DNA of 11,326 bases from Bacillota bacterium (GTDB lineage Bacteria > Bacillota > Bacilli > Calditerricolales > Calditerricolaceae): assembly GCA_017577925.1 (NCBI GenBank), contig PKQU01000045.1, positions 1 to 11,326 of the forward strand. The letters are read 5' to 3'. The notes beneath the pieces are model-generated. The model was not told where the DNA came from. It made no database searches and saw only the letters and a program-made list of their open reading frames with translations. Positions 5,720 to 11,326 of the stretch are shown here, piece after piece. Every line of letters begins with the position of its first letter. The stretch's first letter is position 1. The position numbers and the translations under genes were made by a program.

Positions 5720-7165
5720 TCATTTTCCCGCTGCGCGCAGCTCGAGGGTGCGGCCGTCGGCCTTCACCACCCTGAGCTCCGGAAACACGCGCGTAAAGGC
5801 GGCCACCTCCACGTACGCGGCACCACTTGCATTGCGCAGGCGCTTGTCGTCCGCCGGCAGAACCAGCCGTCGCTCCCCCTTGGCGAGGGTGACGGTTCGC
5901 CCTTTGGGATCCCACATGGCCTGTCCCCCGACCAGCTCCGCCAGCAGCGGCGCGCGCACGTACCAGCGATCTCCCTCCGCGAACGCGTCCTTGCCGGCAA
6001 AGATGGGGGCCTTGTTCACCGTCACACGGGTCGGCGTCACCTCCACGCGGATCTCGTTGGCCTCCACCTCACGCAGGGCGGCGACGACCGGGGCCAGGGC
6101 GCCGGCGGCCACCCGGTCAGGCTGAAGCCCCACCTGGTTGACCGGCCGCTTTTTCGGGGTCATGTATTCCTCGATGGTCACCTTGAGCACGCCCCCGCTT
6201 TTCAGCTCGACGGCGTTCTGCACACTGCCCTTGCCAAAGGTGCGCGTGCCGATCAGCTTGACATGCTGGGGAAGGTTGTCGCGAAGGGCCCCGGCCAACA
6301 CCTCCGAGGCACTGGCGCTGCCCTGGTCGACGAGAACCATGACCGGAACGCCGATGGCGGTTCCGCCGCGCACCCATTCGGCCTTCTCCACGCCGTTGCG
6401 GTCCTTCGTATACATCAACACGCCTTCCGGGAAAAACTGCGCCGCAATCTGGCGCGCCGTCTCGAGAAGGCCGCCCCCGTTTCCGCGCAGGTCGAGAACG
6501 AGGGCGCGAATCCCCGGCGGCTGTTTCAACAGGCGCAAGGCGTTGGCAAACGCCTGCCCCGTCTGCGTGCCGAAGGTGGAGAGGCGGATGTACCCAATGC
6601 CCCCCTCCATCCGCGTAAATTCAACGTCCGGCAGGTGAATCCGCTTGCGGGTCAGGGTAACCGGGGCGAGCAATTTCCCTCCGCGCCGCACCGTGAGGGT
6701 GACCGCTGTGCCCTCCGGACCGCGAACGCGGGCGAGGAAATCCTCCAGCGAAAGAGTGGCCACCCCCTTTCCGTTGACGGCCACAATCTCGTCACCCGGT
6801 TCCAGCCCCCCGGCCGCCGCCGGCGATTGGGGCACCACCCGTTCGACAAACAGCCGCGTTCCCTCCTGCCGCACGGTGATGCCGATCCCGACAAACTCGT
6901 TTTCCACGGCCTGGCGGAATCGTTCCCACTCTTCCTCGGTAAAGTATTGCGTGTACGGGTCCTTCAGCACCGCCAACATGCCCCGAATGGCCGCATCCTC
7001 AAGGGTACTCACCGACGCGCCACTGACGTGGTGGCGCGAGAGGATGTCCAGAATTTCCTGAATGCGCGCCGCGGCATCGGCCACGCGGTCCGCCGCGTGG
7101 TACACCGGCATGGCGGCCAGCACCAGGAGGAGGGCCAGCACGCCCGCAACCCATCGCCGTTTCAT
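5720..7165 (-). CDS. S41-family carboxyl-terminal processing protease with PDZ and stalk-like domain
   Basis: A 481-residue exported serine protease. A basic start and hydrophobic core (residues 1-25, VLALLLVLAAMPVYHAA) form a signal peptide or anchor. An N-terminal helical region with the family motif LKDPYTQYFTEEE is at about 68-79. A PDZ domain covers about 93-165 (SPAAAGGLEPGDEIVAVNG). The S41 catalytic core follows at about 185-350. By comparison with CtpB (Ser/Lys/Gln spaced +25 and +4), the catalytic residues are Ser287 at the end of GSASAS, Lys312 in TFGKGSVQ and Gln316. Residues about 376-480 look like a stalk domain (copper amine oxidase N-terminal-like), which may bind the wall or other proteins. 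Family members cleave C-terminal tails of extracytoplasmic substrates, for example in sporulation signalling for CtpB. The ATG at 7165 has AAAGGAG 8 nt upstream. It heads the run of minus-strand genes down to 3743. Confidence 0.95.
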   Translation of the reverse strand: MKRRWVAGVLALLLVLAAMPVYHAADRVADAAARIQEILDILSRHHVSGASVSTLEDAAIRGMLAVLKDPYTQYFTEEEWERFRQAVENEFVGIGITVRQEGTRLFVERVVPQSPAAAGGLEPGDEIVAVNGKGVATLSLEDFLARVRGPEGTAVTLTVRRGGKLLAPVTLTRKRIHLPDVEFTRMEGGIGYIRLSTFGTQTGQAFANALRLLKQPPGIRALVLDLRGNGGGLLETARQIAAQFFPEGVLMYTKDRNGVEKAEWVRGGTAIGVPVMVLVDQGSASASEVLAGALRDNLPQHVKLIGTRTFGKGSVQNAVELKSGGVLKVTIEEYMTPKKRPVNQVGLQPDRVAAGALAPVVAALREVEANEIRVEVTPTRVTVNKAPIFAGKDAFAEGDRWYVRAPLLAELVGGQAMWDPKGRTVTLAKGERRLVLPADDKRLRNASGAAYVEVAAFTRVFPELRVVKADGRTLELRAAGK

Positions 7166-7293
7166 TGCCTTCGCTCCTTTGCCGATCTCGCGTGTGCGTC
7201 GAGAACAAGAGACTCCTCATAGCCTGCCTCGGCAGCCCCGCCCCTATTCCGCGCTCCGCACCGGCACAGACCGGCCATCTCGTCTTGCTTTCA

Positions 7294-7322
7294 ATTGTAC
7301 GGAATCCGGTGACGGCTGAACA
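7294..7322 (-). promoter_or_regulatory. Candidate promoter before the S41 protease gene
   Basis: On the minus strand, TACAAT (7299-7294, 5 of 6 to TATAAT) has TGTTCA (7322-7317, 3 of 6) 17 bp upstream. It lies in the 173-bp gap after the rhomboid gene, about 130 nt before the ATG. No terminator is seen between the rhomboid stop (7339) and this site, so read-through from the rhomboid gene is also possible. The rest of the gap shows only short GC-rich inverted repeats. Confidence 0.4.
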
Positions 7323-7338
7323 GCGTGGAAAACGGCCC

Positions 7339-8547
7339 TTACCAACCGCCAAGCCACAACGCGCCTGCCACCAGCAGACCCCACCCGACGGCGAACACCA
7401 GCCGTGCGGGACGCCGGATTTCCCCCGGCAGCCCCACCGCACCGGCCACCAATATTCCTCCAACGAGGCCGCCCAGGTGCCCGTAGTGGTCAACCGACGG
7501 CAAGACCATACCGAGGAGAAGGTTGAGAAACAAGTAGAACAGGACACCACGGCCGATGGTCCGCAAAAAGAGGCGCGGCCGGCGGGAACCAAAATAGAGC
7601 AGCGCGCCCATGAGGCCAAAAATGGCTCCCGACGCCCCGGCAGACAACGCTGGCGTAAACAGAAAGCTCGCCGCCGAGCCGGAGACGCCCGCCGCCGTGT
7701 ACACGGTGAGGAACCGCCAGTGCCCAAAGATGCGCTCAACCACGCCACCGACGTACAGCAGCGCGACGGTGTTCACGAGCAAATGGACCGGACCCACGTG
7801 CAGGAACATTGCGGTGAGGAGGCGCCACCCTTCCCCTTGCAGGATGCGCCCGTTCTCCTTCGCCCCAAAGCGAATCAGCGTCTCCGCATCGGTACTGCTG
7901 CCGAACCATTCCATACACGCAAACAGGACGACATTCAGCACGGCAAACAGGTACACAAAAAACGGACGTCCATAGCCAAACGCCTGGCGGATCTCCCGCT
8001 CGCGCTCGGTCTCGATGGTGCGGATGGCCTCCCGGTAGGCGTCGGGCGGCTGCGGGACCGAGCGAAACATCGCCGCACCCCCCTCGGGTGCGAGTCCCAT
8101 CCGGCGCAGCACGTCGCGAGGGCCGATCCACGTCCCCCTGTTTCCGTCGGCAACGGCGCAGGCGATCTCGAGGTCCGGAACCGGCTCCTTGGCATTCTCC
8201 GTCTCCACCGCACGGGCGAGACACGCATCGGCGCCATCGGGAGCGATGTACAACAGCAGCCCTTCGAGTCGCGAACGGCCCCACTCACGGCGCAATCGGT
8301 CGGCAACAAATCGAAACGCGTCCATGTCCTGTTCCGTGCGGCGCGCGTCATCCGGCGCAGCGGCGAGACGAATCACCTGCACGGCGCGGCCCCGTTCGCG
8401 GGCCAACAGGAGCACCGAACTCCCACCGGCATCCGCTTCGTCCAGACCGGTTCCGTCGTTGTGCGCGCTCACAAGCGTATACAGCTGTTCCTTCACCAGC
8501 GTGTACGCCAGCGCCCACAGATAACGCTCCGCCGTATTCCGCTCCAA
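7339..8547 (-). CDS. Rhomboid-family intramembrane serine protease, GluP/YqgP-like
   Basis: A 402-residue polytopic membrane protease. Residues 1-190 form a soluble N-terminal domain similar in layout to that of B. subtilis GluP/YqgP, ending in a very charged helix (ETEREREIRQAF). Residues about 194-400 contain six or seven membrane helices. The rhomboid signatures are present: FLHVGPVHLLVN (H255, N259, oxyanion and HxxxN motif), the nucleophile Ser306 in GASGAIFG, and the general base His357 in HYGHLGG. The C-terminal tetratricopeptide region of B. subtilis GluP is absent; the protein ends two residues after the last hydrophobic segment. Rhomboids cleave membrane-protein helices; GluP relatives act in magnesium transporter quality control, but the substrate here is unknown. 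Translation should start at the TTG at 8547, 8 nt after GGAGGG, since no in-frame ATG lies near. Confidence 0.94.
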   Translation of the reverse strand: MERNTAERYLWALAYTLVKEQLYTLVSAHNDGTGLDEADAGGSSVLLLARERGRAVQVIRLAAAPDDARRTEQDMDAFRFVADRLRREWGRSRLEGLLLYIAPDGADACLARAVETENAKEPVPDLEIACAVADGNRGTWIGPRDVLRRMGLAPEGGAAMFRSVPQPPDAYREAIRTIETEREREIRQAFGYGRPFFVYLFAVLNVVLFACMEWFGSSTDAETLIRFGAKENGRILQGEGWRLLTAMFLHVGPVHLLVNTVALLYVGGVVERIFGHWRFLTVYTAAGVSGSAASFLFTPALSAGASGAIFGLMGALLYFGSRRPRLFLRTIGRGVLFYLFLNLLLGMVLPSVDHYGHLGGLVGGILVAGAVGLPGEIRRPARLVFAVGWGLLVAGALWLGGW

Positions 8548-8582
8548 CGACCAAGCCCTCCGTTCCCAATCCTGTCCTTTCC

Positions 8583-8591
8583 ATCATACCA
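8583..8591 (-). promoter_or_regulatory. Extended -10 promoter of the rhomboid gene (TGGTATGAT)
   Basis: On the minus strand, TATGAT (8588-8583) is preceded by TGG, giving an extended -10. The expected -35 region is GC-rich and poor. The start would be near 8576, leaving a short leader that contains the GGAGGG SD at 8561-8556. The site overlaps the 8-bp arm ATACCAAA that recurs inverted in the comFB promoter. Confidence 0.5.
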
Positions 8592-8685
8592 AAGCACAGC
8601 GCGCGGCCACCAGAGGGAGACCGCGCCCCTGGCAGCCGCGCCCCGTTACCTCCCATGTTGATACCTGGAAACGTGGACCATTCGT

Positions 8686-8715
8686 TTGGTATTGTAAGTA
8701 TTGGTACTGTATTAT
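8686..8715 (+). promoter_or_regulatory. Probable promoter of the comFB-family gene with direct repeats
   Basis: TTGGTA (8686-8691) and TATTAT (8710-8715) are 18 bp apart, 37 bp upstream of the GTG start. The same stretch holds two near-identical 11-mers, TTGGTATTGTA (8686-8696) and TTGGTACTGTA (8701-8711), 15 bp apart start to start. They overlap the -35 and the spacer/-10. The stretch is AT-rich against a GC-rich background. The repeats could be a regulator site or chance; the promoter call itself is moderate. Confidence 0.55.
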
Positions 8716-8751
8716 CAGAACCCTACAAATTTCCGCTCGGAGGGAAAAAGC

Positions 8752-9033
8752 GTGACGGTTGTCAACATGATGGAAACCCTTGCGAAGGAGCATCTGGACC
8801 GCCACTGGGATCACTTGGGCATGCCCTGTTCCTGCATCACGTGCCGCAACGACGTGCTCGCCCTTGTGCTCAACGCCCTGCCGCCGCGATACGTGTCCAC
8901 CGAAAGAGGGCAGATGTTCGTCAAGGCGGCCCTGGACGAACAGTTTCGCGTCGACGTCCTGCAAGCGCTCTACCGTGCCGCCCGCGCGGTGGCCACCCGG
9001 CCGTCGCATCCGGTGGCAGGCCAAAACGGATAG
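8752..9033 (+). CDS. ComFB-family protein (orphan)
   Basis: A 93-residue cytosolic protein with the ComFB signature: METLAKEHLDRHW, then CSCITCRNDVLALVLNALPP (C26, C28, C31) and YVSTERGQMF. The three cysteines in a CxCxxC arrangement probably bind zinc. B. subtilis ComFB lies between comFA and comFC in the late competence operon and its role there is unclear. Cyanobacterial ComFB-family proteins have been reported to be cyclic dinucleotide receptors. Here the gene stands alone, with no comFA or comFC near, so a competence role should not be assumed. The GTG at 8752 is chosen because GGAGGG is 7 nt upstream; residues before it would extend through the promoter. The last 15 residues are low-complexity and probably disordered. 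It is divergent from the rhomboid gene and convergent with cobQ, with 22 nt between stops. Confidence 0.88.
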   Translation: MTVVNMMETLAKEHLDRHWDHLGMPCSCITCRNDVLALVLNALPPRYVSTERGQMFVKAALDEQFRVDVLQALYRAARAVATRPSHPVAGQNG

Positions 9034-9054
9034 GCGGCCGGCCGCCTCCGGAGG
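9032..9054. repeat. Two adjoining palindromes between convergent comFB and cobQ
   Basis: AGGCGGCCGGCCGCCT (9032-9047) is a perfect 16-bp palindrome that includes the last two bases of the comFB stop codon. It adjoins CCTCCGGAGG (9045-9054), a perfect 10-bp palindrome that ends just before the cobQ stop codon. As RNA, either strand could form a GC hairpin. No U tract follows, so it is not a standard intrinsic terminator, but it fills the whole 22-bp gap between the converging genes and may slow polymerase from both sides. Confidence 0.45.
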
Positions 9055-9055
9055 G

Positions 9056-10612
9056 CTACCGGGCCAGCCCCACGAGGCGCCTGATGCCCGTGAGATCGAG
9101 GTGTTCGGCCACGGCGTCCGCCAGGCGGTCAAAGGTTTCTTCCTTGCGGCGGAACATGGAAACGCCCGTTTCCACCGGCGGCAGACCCTTTTGGACGCGC
9201 AAGCCGTTGAGAAAGCGGCGGCGGAAGCGGTCGTTGTGGAACAGGTCGTGGACGTACGTTCCCCACACCCGACCGTCGGGGGACACGACCCCCAACAGCC
9301 CCGCCCCGTCGCCGGCCTCCGCCGCGTTGGCCGGACGCAGGAAGGTGTGGCAGGGACCCACGCGCCTGGTGACGCCCATGTGGAGCTCGTATCCGTCGAC
9401 GCGCAGCCCGTCAAGCTCCTGCCAGCCCGGCAGCGGGAGGTGGACAACGGCAGCCGTGCGCACCGTCCGCATGTGCGGCGTGAGCTCCGTCTCCACGGGC
9501 AGCCACCCCAGGCCGGGCACCGTGCCCTGCACCGCCTCGACGCCGTGCGAATCGGCAATGCGCAGCCCGAGCATCTGGAAGCCCCCGCACAGGCCGAAAA
9601 GCGTTCCCGTGCCGCGGCCAAACCAGGCGCGGAGGGCCTCGGCCAAGCCGGTTTCGACAAGGTAGGCCAGGTCTTCGGCGGTGTTTTTCGACCCCGGCAG
9701 GACGACGAGATCGGGATCGCCCAGGGCCTCCGAACGGGTAACGTAGCGCACCCGGCAGTCAGGCTCCGCTTCCAGCGGGTCGACATCGGGGAAGTTGGCC
9801 ATGCGCGGGTACACGAGCACGGCGATATCCAGGCGGTCGGAGCGCCCTGCCGTCGGCGGCGCGGCGCCGCGGACGCGCCGCTCCAGGGCGACGGAATCTT
9901 CCGCGTCAATGGCCAAATCGGGCAGGTAAGGCAACACGCCGAAGACCGGCTTGCCCGTCCGCGCCTCCAGCCAGCGCAGTCCCGGCTCGAGCAGGGTCCT
10001 GTCGCCGCGAAACTTGTTGATGACAAAGCCGGCGACGCGGCGCGCTTCTTCTGCGGTCAGGCAGGCCAGCGTGCCGACAAAGGCGGCAAACACCCCGCCG
10101 CGATCGATGTCCCCCACAAGCAGCACCGGCGCGTCGGCATGCTCGGCCACGCGCATGTTCACCAGGTCGCGGTCCTTCAGGTTGATCTCGGCCGGGCTGC
10201 CCGCACCCTCGATGATGACGAGGTCAAACGCCTCGCACAACCGACGGAGCGAAGCGGTAATCGCCGCCCAGGCCCGCTCGTGAAGTTCGGCCCGATAGGC
10301 CCGCGCCGAGAAATTGCCCAGCGGCCGACCGAGGAGCACCACTTGCGCCGTTTGCTCCCCTGTCGGCTTGAGCAGGATGGGATTCATCTCCACACGAGCC
10401 GGAATCCCCGCCGCCTCGGCCTGCACTCCCTGGATGCGGGCGATCTCCAGCCCGTCCTCGGTAACATAGGCGTTCAGGGCCATGTTCTGCGCCTTGAACG
10501 GGGCCACGCGAAGGCCTTCACGTGCAAACAGGCGGCACAAGGCCGTCACCAGTACGCTCTTCCCGACATCCGACGCCGTCCCTTGTACCATCAACGTCTT
10601 TGCCAGCGGCAT
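9056..10612 (-). CDS. cobQ: Cobyric acid synthase
   Basis: A 518-residue glutamine-dependent amidotransferase (CobQ/CbiP, EC 6.3.5.10). It amidates the b, d, e and g carboxylates of adenosylcobyrinic acid a,c-diamide to give adenosylcobyric acid. The N-terminal dethiobiotin synthetase-like ATPase has the P-loop GTASDVGKS (11-19), FKAQNMALN (39-47) and IIEGAGSPAEINL (133-145). The C-terminal class I glutaminase-like domain begins about residue 258. Its nucleophile is Cys342 in GLCGGFQMLG, and its histidine is His455 in GTYVHDLF. YELHMG is also typical. The length fits the family (about 480-520). I chose the ATG at 10612 because GGGAGG is about 9 nt upstream; the GTG at 10618 is too close to the SD. 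It follows cobC in the same operon, with its 5' end inside the cobC reading frame. No cobalamin riboswitch lies in the window, so operon control must be further upstream. Confidence 0.97.
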   Translation of the reverse strand: MPLAKTLMVQGTASDVGKSVLVTALCRLFAREGLRVAPFKAQNMALNAYVTEDGLEIARIQGVQAEAAGIPARVEMNPILLKPTGEQTAQVVLLGRPLGNFSARAYRAELHERAWAAITASLRRLCEAFDLVIIEGAGSPAEINLKDRDLVNMRVAEHADAPVLLVGDIDRGGVFAAFVGTLACLTAEEARRVAGFVINKFRGDRTLLEPGLRWLEARTGKPVFGVLPYLPDLAIDAEDSVALERRVRGAAPPTAGRSDRLDIAVLVYPRMANFPDVDPLEAEPDCRVRYVTRSEALGDPDLVVLPGSKNTAEDLAYLVETGLAEALRAWFGRGTGTLFGLCGGFQMLGLRIADSHGVEAVQGTVPGLGWLPVETELTPHMRTVRTAAVVHLPLPGWQELDGLRVDGYELHMGVTRRVGPCHTFLRPANAAEAGDGAGLLGVVSPDGRVWGTYVHDLFHNDRFRRRFLNGLRVQKGLPPVETGVSMFRRKEETFDRLADAVAEHLDLTGIRRLVGLAR

Positions 10613-11207
10613 GTTCACTTCCCTCCCGACTCTCTATCGACCACACCGTCCACGCGCCGGGCGCCACCCCGGCCGACCAAAAGGCCTCCCATGTCCCGGA
10701 GGCCCAGGGCTGCGCCCGCCCCCAGAAGGCACGCAGGGCGCGGATACACCCGCCGTGGGTGACCACCAGCACGGTCTGCCCGGCGTGGCGGTGCCAAACG
10801 TAGGCGAGAAAGAGCCCCAGGCGCGCCAGAAGGTCGGTCAGCCGCTCGCCACCTGGCGGGGCAACGGTGAGCGGATCGGCGTACCACCTGCGCAAACGTG
10901 CCGGATCGTGTGCGGCCACCTCGGCATAGGTCTTCCCCTCCCACGTCCCGAAGGCCAGCTCACGCAGCGCCGCCGTCACCCGCAGCGGCGGTGCATCCTT
11001 CCACAGGGCCATCACCCGGCGCGCTGTTTCCCTCGCCCGCACAAGGTCGCTGGTGTACACGGCAGCAACGGGCACGGCGGCCAGAGCGCGTCCTGCTTCG
11101 TCGGCCTGCCGGCGACCCCGGTCCGTGAGCGGAACGTCGAGGTGGCCGAGATAGCGTCCTTCCCCGTTGCCAACGGCTTCCCCATGGCGCAGGAGCACTA
11201 GCGTCAC
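10518..11207 (-). CDS. cobC: Histidine phosphatase, probable alpha-ribazole phosphatase (CobC)
   Basis: A 229-residue member of the histidine phosphatase (phosphoglycerate mutase-like) superfamily. The phosphohistidine motif is LVLLRHGEAVGN (R7, H8). Arg57 lies in DLVRARET, the acid Glu83 in LRELAFGTWEG and the second catalytic histidine His151 in VVTHGGCIRAL. The RELAFGTWEGKTYAEV stretch is typical of CobC-like proteins, which remove the phosphate from alpha-ribazole 5'-phosphate (or from adenosylcobalamin 5'-phosphate) in lower ligand assembly. Location between cobD and cobQ supports this role strongly. The start is the GTG at 11207, which overlaps the cobD stop as GTGA. The catalytic fold should end near residue 193 (TVWSIES). 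The last 35 or so residues are polar and mostly overlap the start of cobQ (95 nt), so the tail may be an artefact of an indel or a genuine overlap. Confidence 0.88.
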   Translation of the reverse strand: MTLVLLRHGEAVGNGEGRYLGHLDVPLTDRGRRQADEAGRALAAVPVAAVYTSDLVRARETARRVMALWKDAPPLRVTAALRELAFGTWEGKTYAEVAAHDPARLRRWYADPLTVAPPGGERLTDLLARLGLFLAYVWHRHAGQTVLVVTHGGCIRALRAFWGRAQPWASGTWEAFWSAGVAPGAWTVWSIESREGSEHAAGKDVDGTRDGVGCREERTGDGLVPPVCT

Positions 11208-11326
11208 CGCGTGGCCACCCACGTCCGGATCGCCTCCACCAGCACGTCGTTCTCCGCCACTGTGCGCACGGCAACCCGTCCCCAGGCCGCCGACAACCCG
11301 CGAAAGGTGTGGCACGAGCGGATAAG
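11204..11326 (-). CDS. cobD: C-terminus of threonine-phosphate decarboxylase-like CobD (partial)
   Basis: Only the last 40 codons are present. They read LIRSCHTFRGL, then WGRVAVRTVAENDVLVEAIR and a TGA stop at 11206-11204. This matches the usual C-terminal end of L-threonine-O-3-phosphate decarboxylase and histidinol-phosphate aminotransferase-like PLP enzymes: a small beta-strand, FRGL, then the arginine of VAVRT that binds the substrate carboxylate, and a closing helix. CobD makes (R)-1-amino-2-propanol O-phosphate for the nucleotide loop of B12. The assignment rests on this tail plus the cobC-cobQ neighbours; a HisC paralogue is less likely. The stop overlaps the cobC start by 4 nt (GTGA), implying translational coupling. 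Confidence 0.8.
   Translation of the reverse strand, partial: LIRSCHTFRGLSAAWGRVAVRTVAENDVLVEAIRTWVATR

Noticed and set aside
5666..8661. Two plus-strand open frames of about 500 residues opposite the S41 protease and rhomboid genes
   Set aside because: Codon-bias shadows of strongly supported minus-strand genes, with no SD or family motifs.
8584..10026. 480-residue minus-strand open frame across comFB and part of cobQ
   Set aside because: It is a high-GC shadow frame rich in Arg, Pro, Ser and Ala, overlapping two confidently identified genes.
8780..10762. 660-residue plus-strand open frame opposite cobQ
   Set aside because: Antisense shadow of cobQ with low-complexity Arg/Pro/His-rich sequence and no recognisable domain; also out of frame with comFB.
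1..11326. tRNA, rRNA, CRISPR, IS or phage signals, cobalamin riboswitch
   Set aside because: No cloverleaf, repeat-spacer pattern, transposase or integrase motif, or B12-box was seen. The cobalamin operon's leader lies outside the window.

Overview
The window is GC-rich (clearly above 60% by eye) and densely coding. It holds eleven protein genes, two of them cut by the window edges, and no rRNA, tRNA, CRISPR array or insertion sequence that I can see. The gene set points to a GC-rich Bacillales-type Firmicute, possibly a thermophile: a YfkAB-type radical SAM protein, a ComFB-family protein, a rhomboid with a GluP/YqgP-like N-terminal domain, an MtnU-like amidase, and strong AGGAGG-like Shine-Dalgarno sites often paired with GTG or TTG starts. 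I cannot name the species.

Layout. (1) Positions 1-970, minus: a LacI-family repressor missing its C-terminal end. Just upstream of its start lies a perfect 16-bp palindrome, TCCAAAACGTTTTGGA, with the form of a LacI-family operator, suggesting autoregulation. (2) Positions 1065-1982, minus: a ten-TM EamA/DMT exporter, divergent from (3) positions 2142-3278, plus: the radical SAM protein YfkAB. YfkAB ends at a strong bidirectional terminator that also serves (4) a 68-residue unknown protein (3373-3579, minus). (5) Positions 7165 to 3743, minus: a four-gene run with 13-52 nt gaps. It encodes an exported S41 carboxyl-terminal processing protease with a stalk-like tail, a gamma-carbonic anhydrase-family hexapeptide protein, an unrecognised membrane-anchored protein and an omega-amidase-like carbon-nitrogen hydrolase. 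(6) Positions 7339-8547, minus: an intramembrane rhomboid protease upstream of that run, divergent from (7) positions 8752-9033, plus: an orphan ComFB-family protein. (8) Positions 11326 to 9056, minus: the end of a cobalamin operon, with the C-terminus of CobD, an alpha-ribazole phosphatase-like CobC, and CobQ (cobyric acid synthase).

How the parts relate. CobD, CobC and CobQ act in aminopropanol arm synthesis, lower ligand dephosphorylation and corrin amidation of B12. They are translationally coupled: a GTGA overlap joins cobD to cobC, and cobC runs 95 nt into cobQ. The S41-led run mixes an extracytoplasmic protease and an anchored extracytoplasmic protein with two small-molecule enzymes, and its common purpose is not evident. 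No clear new multi-gene system stands out. The best leads are the LacI operator, the orphan ComFB gene facing the rhomboid gene with shared promoter-proximal repeats, the unknown anchored protein, and the long cobC/cobQ overlap.
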